Shown here: in pieces, positions 9,986 through 17,244 of the stretch
Layout of the letters: each line of letters begins with the position of its first letter
Position numbering within the stretch: the first letter of the stretch is position 1
From: Flavobacteriales bacterium
GTDB lineage: Bacteria > Bacteroidota > Bacteroidia > Flavobacteriales_D > Crocinitomicaceae
Reading direction: 5' to 3'
DNA length: 64,000 nucleotides
Assembly (NCBI GenBank): GCA_015665275.1
Contig: JADFAL010000061.1
Location: forward strand, 62,001-126,000
Position numbers and translations under genes: made by a program
The notes under the pieces: generated by a model
The model's input: the letters and a program-made list of their open reading frames with translations, nothing else
What the model was told of the DNA's origin: nothing
The model's database searches: none

Positions 9986-10777
9986 ATGAAAAAGTATCTA
10001 TATTTTTTGGGCCTTGCCACCATCCTTTTTGCGATGAGCAGCGCATCTTCCTCCTCTACGACGTATCCTTACGTAAGAAACAGTTCCTTTAAAACAGGGG
10101 AGAAGTTAAAGTATCGTGTTACCTACGGATTTGTTGATGCCGGAGAAGCTACGATAGAAGTGAAATCGACTTCGAAGAAAGGACAAGGCCGTGAATTACA
10201 GCATGTAGTTGCAACGGGTAAAACACTCGGAAGCTTCAATAATATTTACAAGGTGAATGATGTGTACGAGAGTTATATCGATAAGAAATCAATGATGCCT
10301 TGGTTCTTCGTTCGAAACGTTGACGAGGGAGGATTTACGATCAATCAGAATTACACCTTTAAGCACCATGTGAAAAAGGTGAACAATGGAGAGAAGGATT
10401 TCAATATCACCATGGGAATGCAAGACATGATTTCGTCTTTCTACAAAGCACGTACGCTGAATATGAAAGGAATGAAACCAGGGAAAGTGTTTTCTTTCAA
10501 GTGTTTCATGGACGATGAGATTTATGACTTGAAAATCAAGTATAAAGGAAAAGAGAAGATCAAAATTCGAAAGGGCGAATTTCAGTGTTACAAGTTTGTG
10601 CCAGTGGTTCAAACGGGGCGCTATTTCGAAAACGAAGAAGATGTACAATTCTGGGTTACTGCAGATCAAAATCGCATCCCAGTATTGATTAAAGCAAAGA
10701 TACCGGTTGGTACGGTAAAGATGCACCTTATAGAATGGAATGGTTTGAAGAATGAGTTGAGTAGTAAGGTGGATTGA
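9986..10777 (+). CDS. DUF3108 family exported protein
   Basis: About 263 residues. The start chosen is ATG 9986, which gives MKKYLYFLGLATILFA, a good signal peptide. ATG 9977 would add three residues, and an ATG further upstream overlaps the -7 box. The body begins FKTGEKLKYRVTYGFVDAG, the typical DUF3108 opening, and continues as a beta-rich protein to WNGLKNELSSKVD. DUF3108 proteins are periplasmic or outer-membrane-associated proteins of unknown function, common in Bacteroidota and Proteobacteria. It has its own promoter-like box and is insulated from the preceding gene by a strong terminator, so it is probably monocistronic. Confidence 0.85.
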   Translation: MKKYLYFLGLATILFAMSSASSSSTTYPYVRNSSFKTGEKLKYRVTYGFVDAGEATIEVKSTSKKGQGRELQHVVATGKTLGSFNNIYKVNDVYESYIDKKSMMPWFFVRNVDEGGFTINQNYTFKHHVKKVNNGEKDFNITMGMQDMISSFYKARTLNMKGMKPGKVFSFKCFMDDEIYDLKIKYKGKEKIKIRKGEFQCYKFVPVVQTGRYFENEEDVQFWVTADQNRIPVLIKAKIPVGTVKMHLIEWNGLKNELSSKVD

Positions 10778-10851
10778 TTACCGAAATCATCCGAATGCAT
10801 CGCTGACCACTTTGAAGTCAGACTCAGAGTACGCGATCTAGCGAAGCAAAG

Positions 10852-10884
10852 AAAAGAGGGGGCGCGCAATCGTCCCTTTTTTTG
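10852..10884 (+). terminator. Probable terminator after the DUF3108 gene
   Basis: AAAGAGGGGGCG and CGTCCCTTTTTTT can pair imperfectly around a short CGCAAT loop, ending in a T-run. It lies about 75 bases after the stop codon. The stem is weaker than the one at 9861. Confidence 0.5.
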
Positions 10885-10946
10885 CGTTAAAGTGAACCGT
10901 GGCCCAAAATTTGCGATTCCTTAAGTGAACTTAAATACAACTTATT

Positions 10947-11312
10947 ATGAAAAAGATTTTACTAGCGGTAGCGCTTGGATTGTTCTCATTTTCTGGGAAT
11001 TCACAGGTTGTGGTTGTTGGCCTAGACATCAACGATATGGACGATCTGCAATACGTAGAATTGGTAGGGCAAACACGTTTTGTAAACCTTACGAAAATCA
11101 AAGTTTTTGTGGATTACGGACAGAATTTCTCTTGGCGCCAGCAAACGATTTAGGATCTAAATGGAGAACGCACTTCCTTTAACAGCATGGTGGACGCGTT
11201 GAACTTTATGTACGAAAACGGATGGGAATTCGTAAGTAACTATCACATCGATAACGACGGAAGTTTGACCTATCACTGCATCTTACAGCGACAAGAGGAT
11301 TTGGACGAATAG
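10947..11312 (+). pseudogene. Small secreted protein interrupted by an in-frame TAG
   Basis: ATG 10947 opens a signal peptide (MKKILLAVALGLFSFSGNSQ) and a domain reading DLQYVELVGQTRF...VFVDYGQNF. Codon 69 (11151-11153) is TAG. The same frame then continues uninterrupted for 52 codons (DLNGERTSFNSMVDALNFM, then ENGWEFVSNYHI, ending QRQEDLDE) to a TAG at 11310-11312. Together the two halves form a 121-codon protein. From memory it resembles a small Bacteroidota exported family with an FNSMVDALNFM-GWEF core. The second half has no plausible start of its own. It is therefore a recent nonsense pseudogene, a read-through gene or a sequencing error. Function is unknown. Confidence 0.78.
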
Positions 11313-11360
11313 AAGAATGGTTCAGCTTAAATTCCGATAATCATGTCTTTCGCAGGATTT

Positions 11361-12050
11361 TCAACAAATTAGCAGCAATCGTTTTTCGTTTTGTTCATTT
11401 GGAGCGCGATGAATACACGGCAGAACTTCACTTTTTGGATGGTCTACTGCCAATTTCCATAAGTTGCCCACACCTAAATTGATTGCTTGGGCCCCTTGCT
11501 TTTCTTGATAATGAAGATCAAAAAAATATTCCTCTAGGAAGGCTTCAAATGCTTCGTCAGTTCCATAGAAGAGCTTTTTAAGTTCTGCACGAACTTCTGG
11601 AATTGCTATTTTTTGCTCCGCCTGTTTGTTGGGCAAAATAGCACTCGATGCGCCAAGATAAGTGCATAAAAATGTAGCTGTGGGAATAGGGGATCGATCA
11701 ACGTGAAACGAATAAACATCTGTTGGAAAAAAGGAAGCGTCTCTTTCGTAGCGCGTAATCAAGTTAAGAACTGGGGCAGCGCCATAGTCTTTTAAGAGTT
11801 GCAGGTCTTCTAAAATTACCTTTCGCGCAAGCTGGCCTTGTTCGCTTAGTTCAAGTGCGCGAAGTTCGTCTTGACCGATTTCTATAATGTCATCCCTACC
11901 TTCAATTGTATCAGCAATTTCGGAAAAGTTACCTTTTAAACTGCGCTTCCAAGCGAGCGCATTTGTGTTTCCAGAGAACGGAACGGAAATTAATTGTTGG
12001 AAATTTTCGACCTCATGAATTTGATGTTCATTACCTGATCTATCATTCAT
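11361..12050 (-). CDS. DUF1826-like protein
   Basis: A 229-residue soluble protein without signal peptide or membrane helix. Visible landmarks are WKR near the N terminus, FHVDRSPIPTATFLCTYLG (about 115), and a C-terminal IHRAPNEQNEKRLLLIC. This order (a D-x-x-P-x-R/T-like strand, a cTYxG strand, and a terminal HR-P...RLLL strand) recalls the DUF1826 family, sometimes linked to metal-dependent proline-hydroxylase-like folds. The assignment is from memory of the pattern and is only moderately secure. It is co-oriented with lepA, which ends 78 bases away, but no operon signal is visible. Confidence 0.6.
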   Translation of the reverse strand: MNDRSGNEHQIHEVENFQQLISVPFSGNTNALAWKRSLKGNFSEIADTIEGRDDIIEIGQDELRALELSEQGQLARKVILEDLQLLKDYGAAPVLNLITRYERDASFFPTDVYSFHVDRSPIPTATFLCTYLGASSAILPNKQAEQKIAIPEVRAELKKLFYGTDEAFEAFLEEYFFDLHYQEKQGAQAINLGVGNLWKLAVDHPKSEVLPCIHRAPNEQNEKRLLLIC

Positions 12051-12127
12051 ACAAACTGAGTTGTCAATGAAGAAAACGAAACAGAACAGTTGTTAAAGCA
12101 ACAAACGCATTTCTGCACTGAATCCTG

Positions 12128-13924
12128 CTAGTCATTCAATTTTAAAACTGCCAAGAATGCTTCCTGCGGAATTTCAACTTTTCCTACCTGACGCATTCTT
12201 TTCTTACCAGCTTTCTGCTTTTCGAGAAGTTTACGCTTTCGTGAAATATCACCACCGTAACATTTCGCGGTTACGTCTTTACGCAGGGCTTTGATCGTTT
12301 CACGCGCGATTACCTTGGCTCCAATTGCTGCCTGAATAGGAATTTCGAATTGTTGGCGTGGGATCAACTCCTTCAACTTGATACAAATTCTCTTACCCAA
12401 ATCGAAGGCATTGCTGCGGTGAACGAGTGCAGAAAGTGCATCGACTTGCTCGCCATTGAGAAGCAAGTCCATTTTGATCAAATCTGATTTCTTATATCCA
12501 ATTGGATGGTAATCGAACGAGGCGTAACCACGAGAAACGGTTTTCAATCGATCGTAGAAATCAAATACGATTTCACCCATTGGCATTTCGAAACTCAATT
12601 CTACTCGGTCTTGCGTCAAATAAACCTGATTGGTCAATTCACCGCGCTTCTCGATACATAAGGTCATTATTTGACCAACATATTCCGATTTCGTAATGAC
12701 TTGTGCCTTGATATATGGCTCTTCGATCATTTCCATTCCAGATGGATCTGGCAATTCCGAAGGGTTGTTTACGATCAGTGCCTGTTCTGGCGTTTTTTTC
12801 ATGTATGCCTTGTAGGATACGTTCGGAACCGTCGTAATTACGGTCATCCCGAATTCGCGCTCCAAGCGTTCCTGGATTATCTCCATGTGCAACATCCCAA
12901 GGAATCCACAACGGAATCCAAATCCGAGTGCTGCGGAAGATTCTGGCTCAAACACCAAAGAGGAATCGTTCAATTGCAATTTCTCCATGGAGTAACGCAA
13001 TTCTTCGTAATCTTCTGTGTCTACTGGGTAGATACCGGAGAATACCATTGGTTTTACATCTTCAAATCCTTGAATGGCAGTCGGGCATGGGTTGTCTAAA
13101 AGCGTAATTGTGTCTCCCACTTTTACTTCAGCGGCCTTCTTTATTCCAGAGATGATATACCCAACATCACCAGCACGCACTTCCTTTTGTGGACTCAGGT
13201 CCATTTTTAAGACGCCTATTTCTTCAGCACCGTAGCTTTTCCCTGTGTTGAAAAATTTGACTTTATCTCCTTTACGAATCACGCCGTTTTTCACGCGGTA
13301 ATACGCAATAATACCTCGAAAAGAATTAAAAACAGAATCAAAAATCATGGCTTCTAGAGGAGCATCTTCGTCTCCTTCCGGCGCTGGAATACGATTGATT
13401 ACAGCATCTAAAATTTTATCTACACCCAAACCTGTTTTACCGGATGCAGGGATTACGTCATCTGGGCTACAGCCAATTAATTCAACAATTTGATCGGTAA
13501 CTTCCTCGGGCATAGCACCTGGAAGGTCCATTTTGTTTAGGATTGGAATGATCTCAAGATCGTGTTCCAAGGCTAGATATAAATTGGAAATGGTTTGTGC
13601 TTCAATTCCTTGAGCAGCATCTACAATTAACAAGGCTCCTTCACAAGCCGCTATTGAACGTGACACTTCGTAGGAGAAATCCACATGTCCAGGAGTATCA
13701 ATAAGATTCAATATGTACTCTTCTCCCTCGTGGGTGTAGTTCATTTGAATTGCGTGGCTTTTGATAGTGATCCCACGTTCACGCTCCAAATCCATATCGT
13801 CCAATGCTTGATTTTGCATTTCACGGTCAGAAATGGTTCCGGTTGTTTGAAGCAATCGATCGGCCAAAGTGCTTTTACCGTGGTCGATGTGTGCGATAAT
13901 ACAAAAGTTGCGAATGTTCTTCAT
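12128..13924 (-). CDS. lepA: Elongation factor 4 (LepA) GTPase
   Basis: A 598-residue translational GTPase, the normal LepA length. G1 is AHIDHGKST (residues 11-19). G2/G3 include [10 protein letters not shown] and DTPGHVDF, and G4 is NKMDLPGA. LepA-specific C-terminal features are [12 protein letters not shown] and the basic end [22 protein letters not shown]4 acts on ribosomes, affecting back-translocation and 30S assembly or initiation. The start is supported by a -7 box (TACTTTTG, minus strand) at 13956-13963, about 32 bases upstream. The gene is intact. Confidence 0.97.
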   Translation of the reverse strand: MKNIRNFCIIAHIDHGKSTLADRLLQTTGTISDREMQNQALDDMDLERERGITIKSHAIQMNYTHEGEEYILNLIDTPGHVDFSYEVSRSIAACEGALLIVDAAQGIEAQTISNLYLALEHDLEIIPILNKMDLPGAMPEEVTDQIVELIGCSPDDVIPASGKTGLGVDKILDAVINRIPAPEGDEDAPLEAMIFDSVFNSFRGIIAYYRVKNGVIRKGDKVKFFNTGKSYGAEEIGVLKMDLSPQKEVRAGDVGYIISGIKKAAEVKVGDTITLLDNPCPTAIQGFEDVKPMVFSGIYPVDTEDYEELRYSMEKLQLNDSSLVFEPESSAALGFGFRCGFLGMLHMEIIQERLEREFGMTVITTVPNVSYKAYMKKTPEQALIVNNPSELPDPSGMEMIEEPYIKAQVITKSEYVGQIMTLCIEKRGELTNQVYLTQDRVELSFEMPMGEIVFDFYDRLKTVSRGYASFDYHPIGYKKSDLIKMDLLLNGEQVDALSALVHRSNAFDLGKRICIKLKELIPRQQFEIPIQAAIGAKVIARETIKALRKDVTAKCYGGDISRKRKLLEKQKAGKKRMRQVGKVEIPQEAFLAVLKLND

Positions 13925-13955
13925 AAAGGGCTTATCTCGCTGTGGATACAGCCTA

Positions 13956-13963
13956 CAAAAGTA
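13956..13963 (-). promoter_or_regulatory. lepA -7 box
   Basis: On the minus strand this reads TACTTTTG, an exact match to TAnnTTTG, 32 bases before the lepA start. The -33 TTG is not clear. Confidence 0.6.
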
Positions 13964-14005
13964 CAGGAAAATACTGAACTCATGCCAGTATGGAGGGATT
14001 TTATT

Positions 14006-14032
14006 CCCCTTTTAGAGGGGCCTAGGGGGAGG
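14006..14032 (+). repeat. REP-like GC-rich element, intergenic copy 1
   Basis: CCCCTTTTAGAGGGG is followed by CCTAGGGGGAGG. It has the same palindrome-plus-G-tail structure as the element inside leuS. It ends 33 bases before the TATAAA box of hairpin unit 1. Confidence 0.75.
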
Positions 14033-14065
14033 AGTTGAACAACGATCGAATTAGATTCAAAAGGC

Positions 14066-14292
14066 TATAAACAATGAACGGGAAAGACTAGCGTCCTTCC
14101 CGTTCAATACCTAAACTACTACTACTTATGAAAACTAACTTCTACTTAGTTGATAAGAGTAATTCAAATCCCGTGCCAAAAAGTTATGCGCGCATTAAAA
14201 TGTTGTTTATTAGTGGATTGGTGAAGGTTGTTTGTAAAGCAGGTCTTGGCTGCTTTTTTCAAGTTATAAAAATGGATGGATTTAAATTTTGA
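14066..14292 (+). ncRNA. Hairpin-leader module, unit 1
   Basis: Order of parts: TATAAA (14066-14071), 4 nt, a 30-nt palindrome (14076-14105; GAACGGGAA pairs with TTCCCGTTC, then an A/C mismatch, then GAC/GTC closing loop TAGC). A 22-nt unstructured linker with CCTAAACTACTACTACTT follows, then ATG at 14128. The ATG opens a 54-codon frame beginning MKTNFYLV and ending at TGA 14290-14292. The first ~24 coding bases and the linker are almost identical in all three units, while the 3' halves differ. Selection therefore seems to act on the RNA leader rather than on the whole peptide. Whether it is a structured RNA, a leader peptide or both is unresolved. Confidence 0.6.
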
Positions 14293-14324
14293 AAGGCCAA
14301 TCTGCTCGATACGGATCGTTAGCA

Positions 14325-14488
14325 TGTAAAAGTAGAAAGGGAGAGGCTGGCGCCTCTCCCTTTCAAAACCTAAACTACTACTACTTATGAAAACTAACTT
14401 TTACTTAGTTGCTAGTTACAGTTCAAATTGTATGCCAATTATGTTACTGCTTTTCGCAACCGTATCGTTACTTATACAACGAAGGTAG
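14325..14488 (+). ncRNA. Hairpin-leader module, unit 2
   Basis: TGTAAA (14325-14330) and 4 nt precede a perfect 13-bp stem, GAAAGGGAGAGGC with its complement, around the loop TGGC (14335-14364). The 22-nt linker differs from unit 1 at one base. ATG 14387 opens a 33-codon frame, MKTNFYLVASYSSN to QRR, ending at TAG 14486-14488. Relative to unit 1 the stem has paired changes on both arms (CGGG to AGGG with CCCG to CCCT; AA to AG with TT to CT), which is covariation supporting a real RNA hairpin. Confidence 0.62.
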
Positions 14489-14625
14489 GGACTCTTTATT
14501 ATGTACGCATTGTTTTTAACTTTTTTTTAGCATCATTTTGTGGTGAGTGGCGTGAGGAAAGTATAAGCGTAGTTAAGAGACGTTAATGACGCGAAATAAA
14601 TTACTCTTTCGTTTTGTATTTGAAG

Positions 14626-14657
14626 TCCTCCCACTTTGGAGGAGCTGGGGGGAGGGG
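14626..14657 (+). repeat. REP-like GC-rich element, intergenic copy 2
   Basis: TCCTCCCACTTTGGAGGA is followed by GCTGGGGGGAGGGG. It is the same family as 3455-3485 but a degenerate copy. It ends 37 bases before the TATAAA box of hairpin unit 3. Confidence 0.65.
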
Positions 14658-14694
14658 CCTGCTATTTTCTCCACTCTGACTGATCCACCATTTT

Positions 14695-14906
14695 TATAAA
14701 TGAAGAAAGGGAGAGACTGGCGTCCCTCCCTTTCAATACCTAAACTACTACTACTTATGAAAACTAACTTCTACTTAGTTGTTGATTACAGTTCAAATCG
14801 TGTGCCAATTTTTTCTGTTTCTACAACCGTATCGTTACTTATAAGAACGCGCATTGCTCTAATAAATTACATGCTTAATTGGTTTTTAACATATTTTCTC
14901 AATTGA
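14695..14906 (+). ncRNA. Hairpin-leader module, unit 3
   Basis: TATAAA (14695-14700), 4 nt, then a 30-nt palindrome (14705-14734) with stem GAAAGGGAG / CTCCCTTTC, one A/C mismatch and GAC/GTC closing the loop TGGC. The 22-nt linker is identical to unit 1. ATG 14757 opens a 49-codon frame beginning MKTNFYLVVDYSSN and ending at TGA 14904-14906, hydrophobic in its second half. Units 2 and 3 also share a stretch CCGTATCGTTACTTATA farther downstream. From 14907 to 15185 no gene or element was recognised. Confidence 0.62.
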
Positions 14907-15185
14907 TAATCAAAAGGATACGCGATTTGAACGAAATGGATGAGGTGGTAACTAATTGATATTCAAGGAAATTCTTTTTAGAATATCTAATTATGCACGC
15001 ACATGAAAAATCAATAAAATTTCCCCAAAATATTTAATCGAACAATACAGAGGTGACCTTTTGAATTTGACGTTGATGATTCGGTGCTACGAATCCATTT
15101 TCAATTTGATAAAGAAGTCTGTCAAAATGCATATAAAAACGCCAATGTGACACGCTATAATTCTGACGTTTTGTCGATTCCGACC

Positions 15186-15515
15186 TTACTTTCTTCGTGA
15201 ACGTTTGACAATTAGTATGGTCACAATAACCATTAAAAGGCCAGGAATGAGCCACGAGCCAATTTGGTAGCCAACTTTGTAACCTACACTCTCTTTGTCA
15301 ACGTCGTCCTCCTTTGACTTGTTCGGCTTCACCACTGGAGAATCCAATTCTTGTCCTGCAATCGAATCGGTAATTGTATCCGAAATAATTGAATCAGATT
15401 CAAGCGCAACAGCCGGTTGGAAAGTGTCGTTTGCTGGCAATTGTTTAGGTATTGTTCGAGAAAACCCAAAATTTATCCAGAAAAGGAATGTAAGTACAAG
15501 AAGAAATCGAAACAT
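15186..15515 (-). CDS. Small membrane protein, unknown function
   Basis: The ATG at 15515 gives a signal peptide or first helix (MFRFLLVLTFLFWINFGFS). A 12-codon upstream extension would lack sense as an export signal. A polar, acidic middle (SDSIISDTITDSIAG, KPNKSKEDDVDKES) and a C-terminal hydrophobic helix (SWLIPGLLMVIVTILIV) follow, ending in the basic tail KRSRRK. About 109 residues. The layout suggests an inner-membrane protein with an exposed periplasmic segment. It is divergent from dinB, with only 46 bases between the starts. No family was recognised. Confidence 0.65.
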   Translation of the reverse strand: MFRFLLVLTFLFWINFGFSRTIPKQLPANDTFQPAVALESDSIISDTITDSIAGQELDSPVVKPNKSKEDDVDKESVGYKVGYQIGSWLIPGLLMVIVTILIVKRSRRK

Positions 15516-15520
15516 GTGGG

Positions 15521-15528
15521 TACTTTTG
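15521..15528 (+). promoter_or_regulatory. dinB -7 box
   Basis: TACTTTTG is an exact TAnnTTTG match, 33 bases before the dinB ATG at 15562. This excludes the much longer upstream start at 15295. No LexA-type palindrome was recognised nearby. Confidence 0.6.
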
Positions 15529-15561
15529 GTAAAGATAGAATTTCCCAATTTTTATAGTTCT

Positions 15562-16644
15562 ATGGATTTCCCCATTCGAAAAATCATACATATCGACATG
15601 GATGCCTTCTATGCCTCTGTGGAGCAGATGGACAATTCTGAATTGATAGGGAAACCAATAGCGGTGGGTGGAAATAGAGAACGTGGTGTTGTGGCTGCTG
15701 CAAGTTACGAAGCGCGAAAGTTCGGGGTTCGTTCTGCCATGTCTTCGAAAATGGCGGCGTTAAAGTGTCCCGATTTGATTTTCGTTCCACCGCGATTTGA
15801 ACGCTACAAGGAAATTTCCATTAAAATTCGGGAAGTTTTTCAACGCTATACAGATTTGGTGGAGCCTCTTTCATTAGATGAAGCATTTCTGGATGTCACG
15901 GAGAATAAAATCGGTCATCCTTCTGCTACTTTGCTAGCTTCCGAAATTCGATACCGCATCAAGCAAGAAGTCGGATTGAACGCATCGGCGGGAATTTCCA
16001 TTAATAAGTTCACTGCGAAAATTGCATCAGACATTAACAAACCTAACGGACAGAAAACGATTCCGCCCGAAGAAGTGTTATCCTTTTTAGAACAATTGCC
16101 CATTCGAAAATTCTTCGGAGTAGGGAAGGTAACCGCTGAGAAAATGAAGCTGCACGGCATTCATTATGGAATGGATTTGAAACGCTTCTCTCAGGAATAT
16201 CTGGAAGAACATTTTGGAAAATCAGGAGCGCATTTTTACAATATCGTTCGAGGTATTCAACATAGCGAGGTGAAACCTGATCGAATCCGAAAATCTATTG
16301 CAGCGGAGCGAACATTGGATAAAGACATCTCTCAGGAAGACTTTATGTTGGAGCATTTGGAACGCATCGCCGATACGCTGGAGGGGCGCATGAAAAAATC
16401 AAAAGTGAATGCGAAAACAATCACCTTGAAATTGAAGTACAGCGACTTTACGATTCAAACGCGAAGCAAAACGATTGATCGTTACGTATCAGAGAAAGAG
16501 GATTTCTTCCCAATTGTGAAGGAACTCTTAGCCCAAGAACCGGTGAAAGATTCGGTGCGCTTGCTGGGAATTTCAATGTCGAAATTGGATGCTGAAAATC
16601 CACCTAGTGAAGCAATGGACGAACAGTTGGAGATGGAATTTTAG
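15562..16644 (+). CDS. dinB: DNA polymerase IV (Y family)
   Basis: A 360-residue translesion polymerase, matching the usual DinB length of about 350. The start at 15562 (MDFPIRKIIHIDMDAFYASVE) is chosen because the catalytic first strand sits at residues 10-20 as in the family. A TAnnTTTG box lies 33 bases upstream. Catalytic carboxylates are D12 (IDMDAFYA) and the DE of SLDEAFLDVT (about 103-109). A helix-hairpin-helix region (FFGVGKVTAEKMK) and the little-finger domain (LKLKYSDFTIQTRS) follow. The C terminus, EQLEMEF, could be a beta-clamp contact (inference). Its stop overlaps the stop of the convergent lipoprotein gene by three bases. Confidence 0.95.
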   Translation: MDFPIRKIIHIDMDAFYASVEQMDNSELIGKPIAVGGNRERGVVAAASYEARKFGVRSAMSSKMAALKCPDLIFVPPRFERYKEISIKIREVFQRYTDLVEPLSLDEAFLDVTENKIGHPSATLLASEIRYRIKQEVGLNASAGISINKFTAKIASDINKPNGQKTIPPEEVLSFLEQLPIRKFFGVGKVTAEKMKLHGIHYGMDLKRFSQEYLEEHFGKSGAHFYNIVRGIQHSEVKPDRIRKSIAAERTLDKDISQEDFMLEHLERIADTLEGRMKKSKVNAKTITLKLKYSDFTIQTRSKTIDRYVSEKEDFFPIVKELLAQEPVKDSVRLLGISMSKLDAENPPSEAMDEQLEMEF

Positions 16645-17192
16645 TAGTGAATGCTCAATATTGGATGCAGTTCCATTTCATTGTCTGCTGCGTTTCTAGG
16701 ATACTTGTGGTCAATATCTATAAAACCAACACCAGTGATGGTAACTGTTTTGCCCACCACATCGTTCTTGTTCGCTTCGATCCATTCTCGAACGTTTAAA
16801 AACGCATCGTAAAAATTGGATTCTTTCGCATACGAGCAGCCAGGATTTGGATTCTCGCAGTTGACGAACTTGTCGTTTCCATTGGTCAGTTTTACTTTCC
16901 AATCGCCATCTCGATGCTTGCTGAGTTTGTGTACGGTAGCTGTTATGGTATATACTTTTTTCTCCGCTTCTTGTCGTGGATCGTTTTTATCAATTTCAGG
17001 AACCTCCAACGCACCGATACTTTCTACATCAATAGTAATGGGGGTCAAATCGATTTGATTCGCGGCCTCGTCAATACAAATTTTGACATCCCGCCGAGTT
17101 GAAGATCCATTGCAAGACTTGGTGTTGTCTTTTCCCTTGTTGCACGCTAAGAGAATGCTTGAAATGGCAAAGAAGAGGAGAACCGTTCGCAT
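16641..17192 (-). CDS. Putative lipoprotein with OB-fold-like C-terminal domain
   Basis: 183 residues. A lipobox ILLAC (Cys at 17) follows a short hydrophobic signal, so it should be lipidated. The middle has a VYTITATVHKLSKHRDGDWKVKL segment (read in two parts in the protein: VYTITATVHKL, then GDWKVKLTNG) and paired cysteines in NCENPNPGCSYA. The end, VVGKTVTITGVGFIDIDH to MELHPILSIHY, looks like the closing strands of the small OB-fold nucleic-acid-binding-like proteins found in many Bacteroidota. Ligand and function are unknown. It is convergent with dinB, with overlapping stop codons. Confidence 0.72.
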   Translation of the reverse strand: MRTVLLFFAISSILLACNKGKDNTKSCNGSSTRRDVKICIDEAANQIDLTPITIDVESIGALEVPEIDKNDPRQEAEKKVYTITATVHKLSKHRDGDWKVKLTNGNDKFVNCENPNPGCSYAKESNFYDAFLNVREWIEANKNDVVGKTVTITGVGFIDIDHKYPRNAADNEMELHPILSIHY

Positions 17193-17244
17193 ACCGCTAA
17201 AGATAAGCGGATGGATTCATTTATGGAAGTGACGCCGAACTAAA

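Noticed and set aside
10925-11182. 85-residue plus-strand frame over the TAG-interrupted gene
   Set aside because: Starts upstream in a different frame and yields low-quality sequence, while the signal-peptide frame from 10947 reads naturally on both sides of the stop.
14076-14105. Intrinsic terminator reading of the hairpin units
   Set aside because: None of the three stems is followed by a T-run; each is followed by the same CCTAAACTACTACTACTT linker.
14700-14756. N-terminal extension of the unit-3 peptide from ATG 14700
   Set aside because: It would translate the conserved hairpin and linker, which are not in a consistent frame with an ATG in units 1 and 2; the shared ATG 14757 is the homologous start.
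14066-14906. CRISPR array
   Set aside because: Only three units, spaced 259 and 370 bases apart, each containing a conserved start codon and no uniform spacers; no cas genes are near.
15034-15255. 73-residue minus-strand frame in the gap after the small membrane protein gene
   Set aside because: Overlaps the end of the 15186-15515 gene in another frame, has no promoter-like box and no recognisable motif; I see nothing to support it.
15295-15561. Long N-terminal extension of dinB
   Set aside because: It would be antisense to the small membrane protein, would place the promoter inside the coding sequence, and puts the catalytic Asp ~100 residues too deep for a Y-family polymerase.
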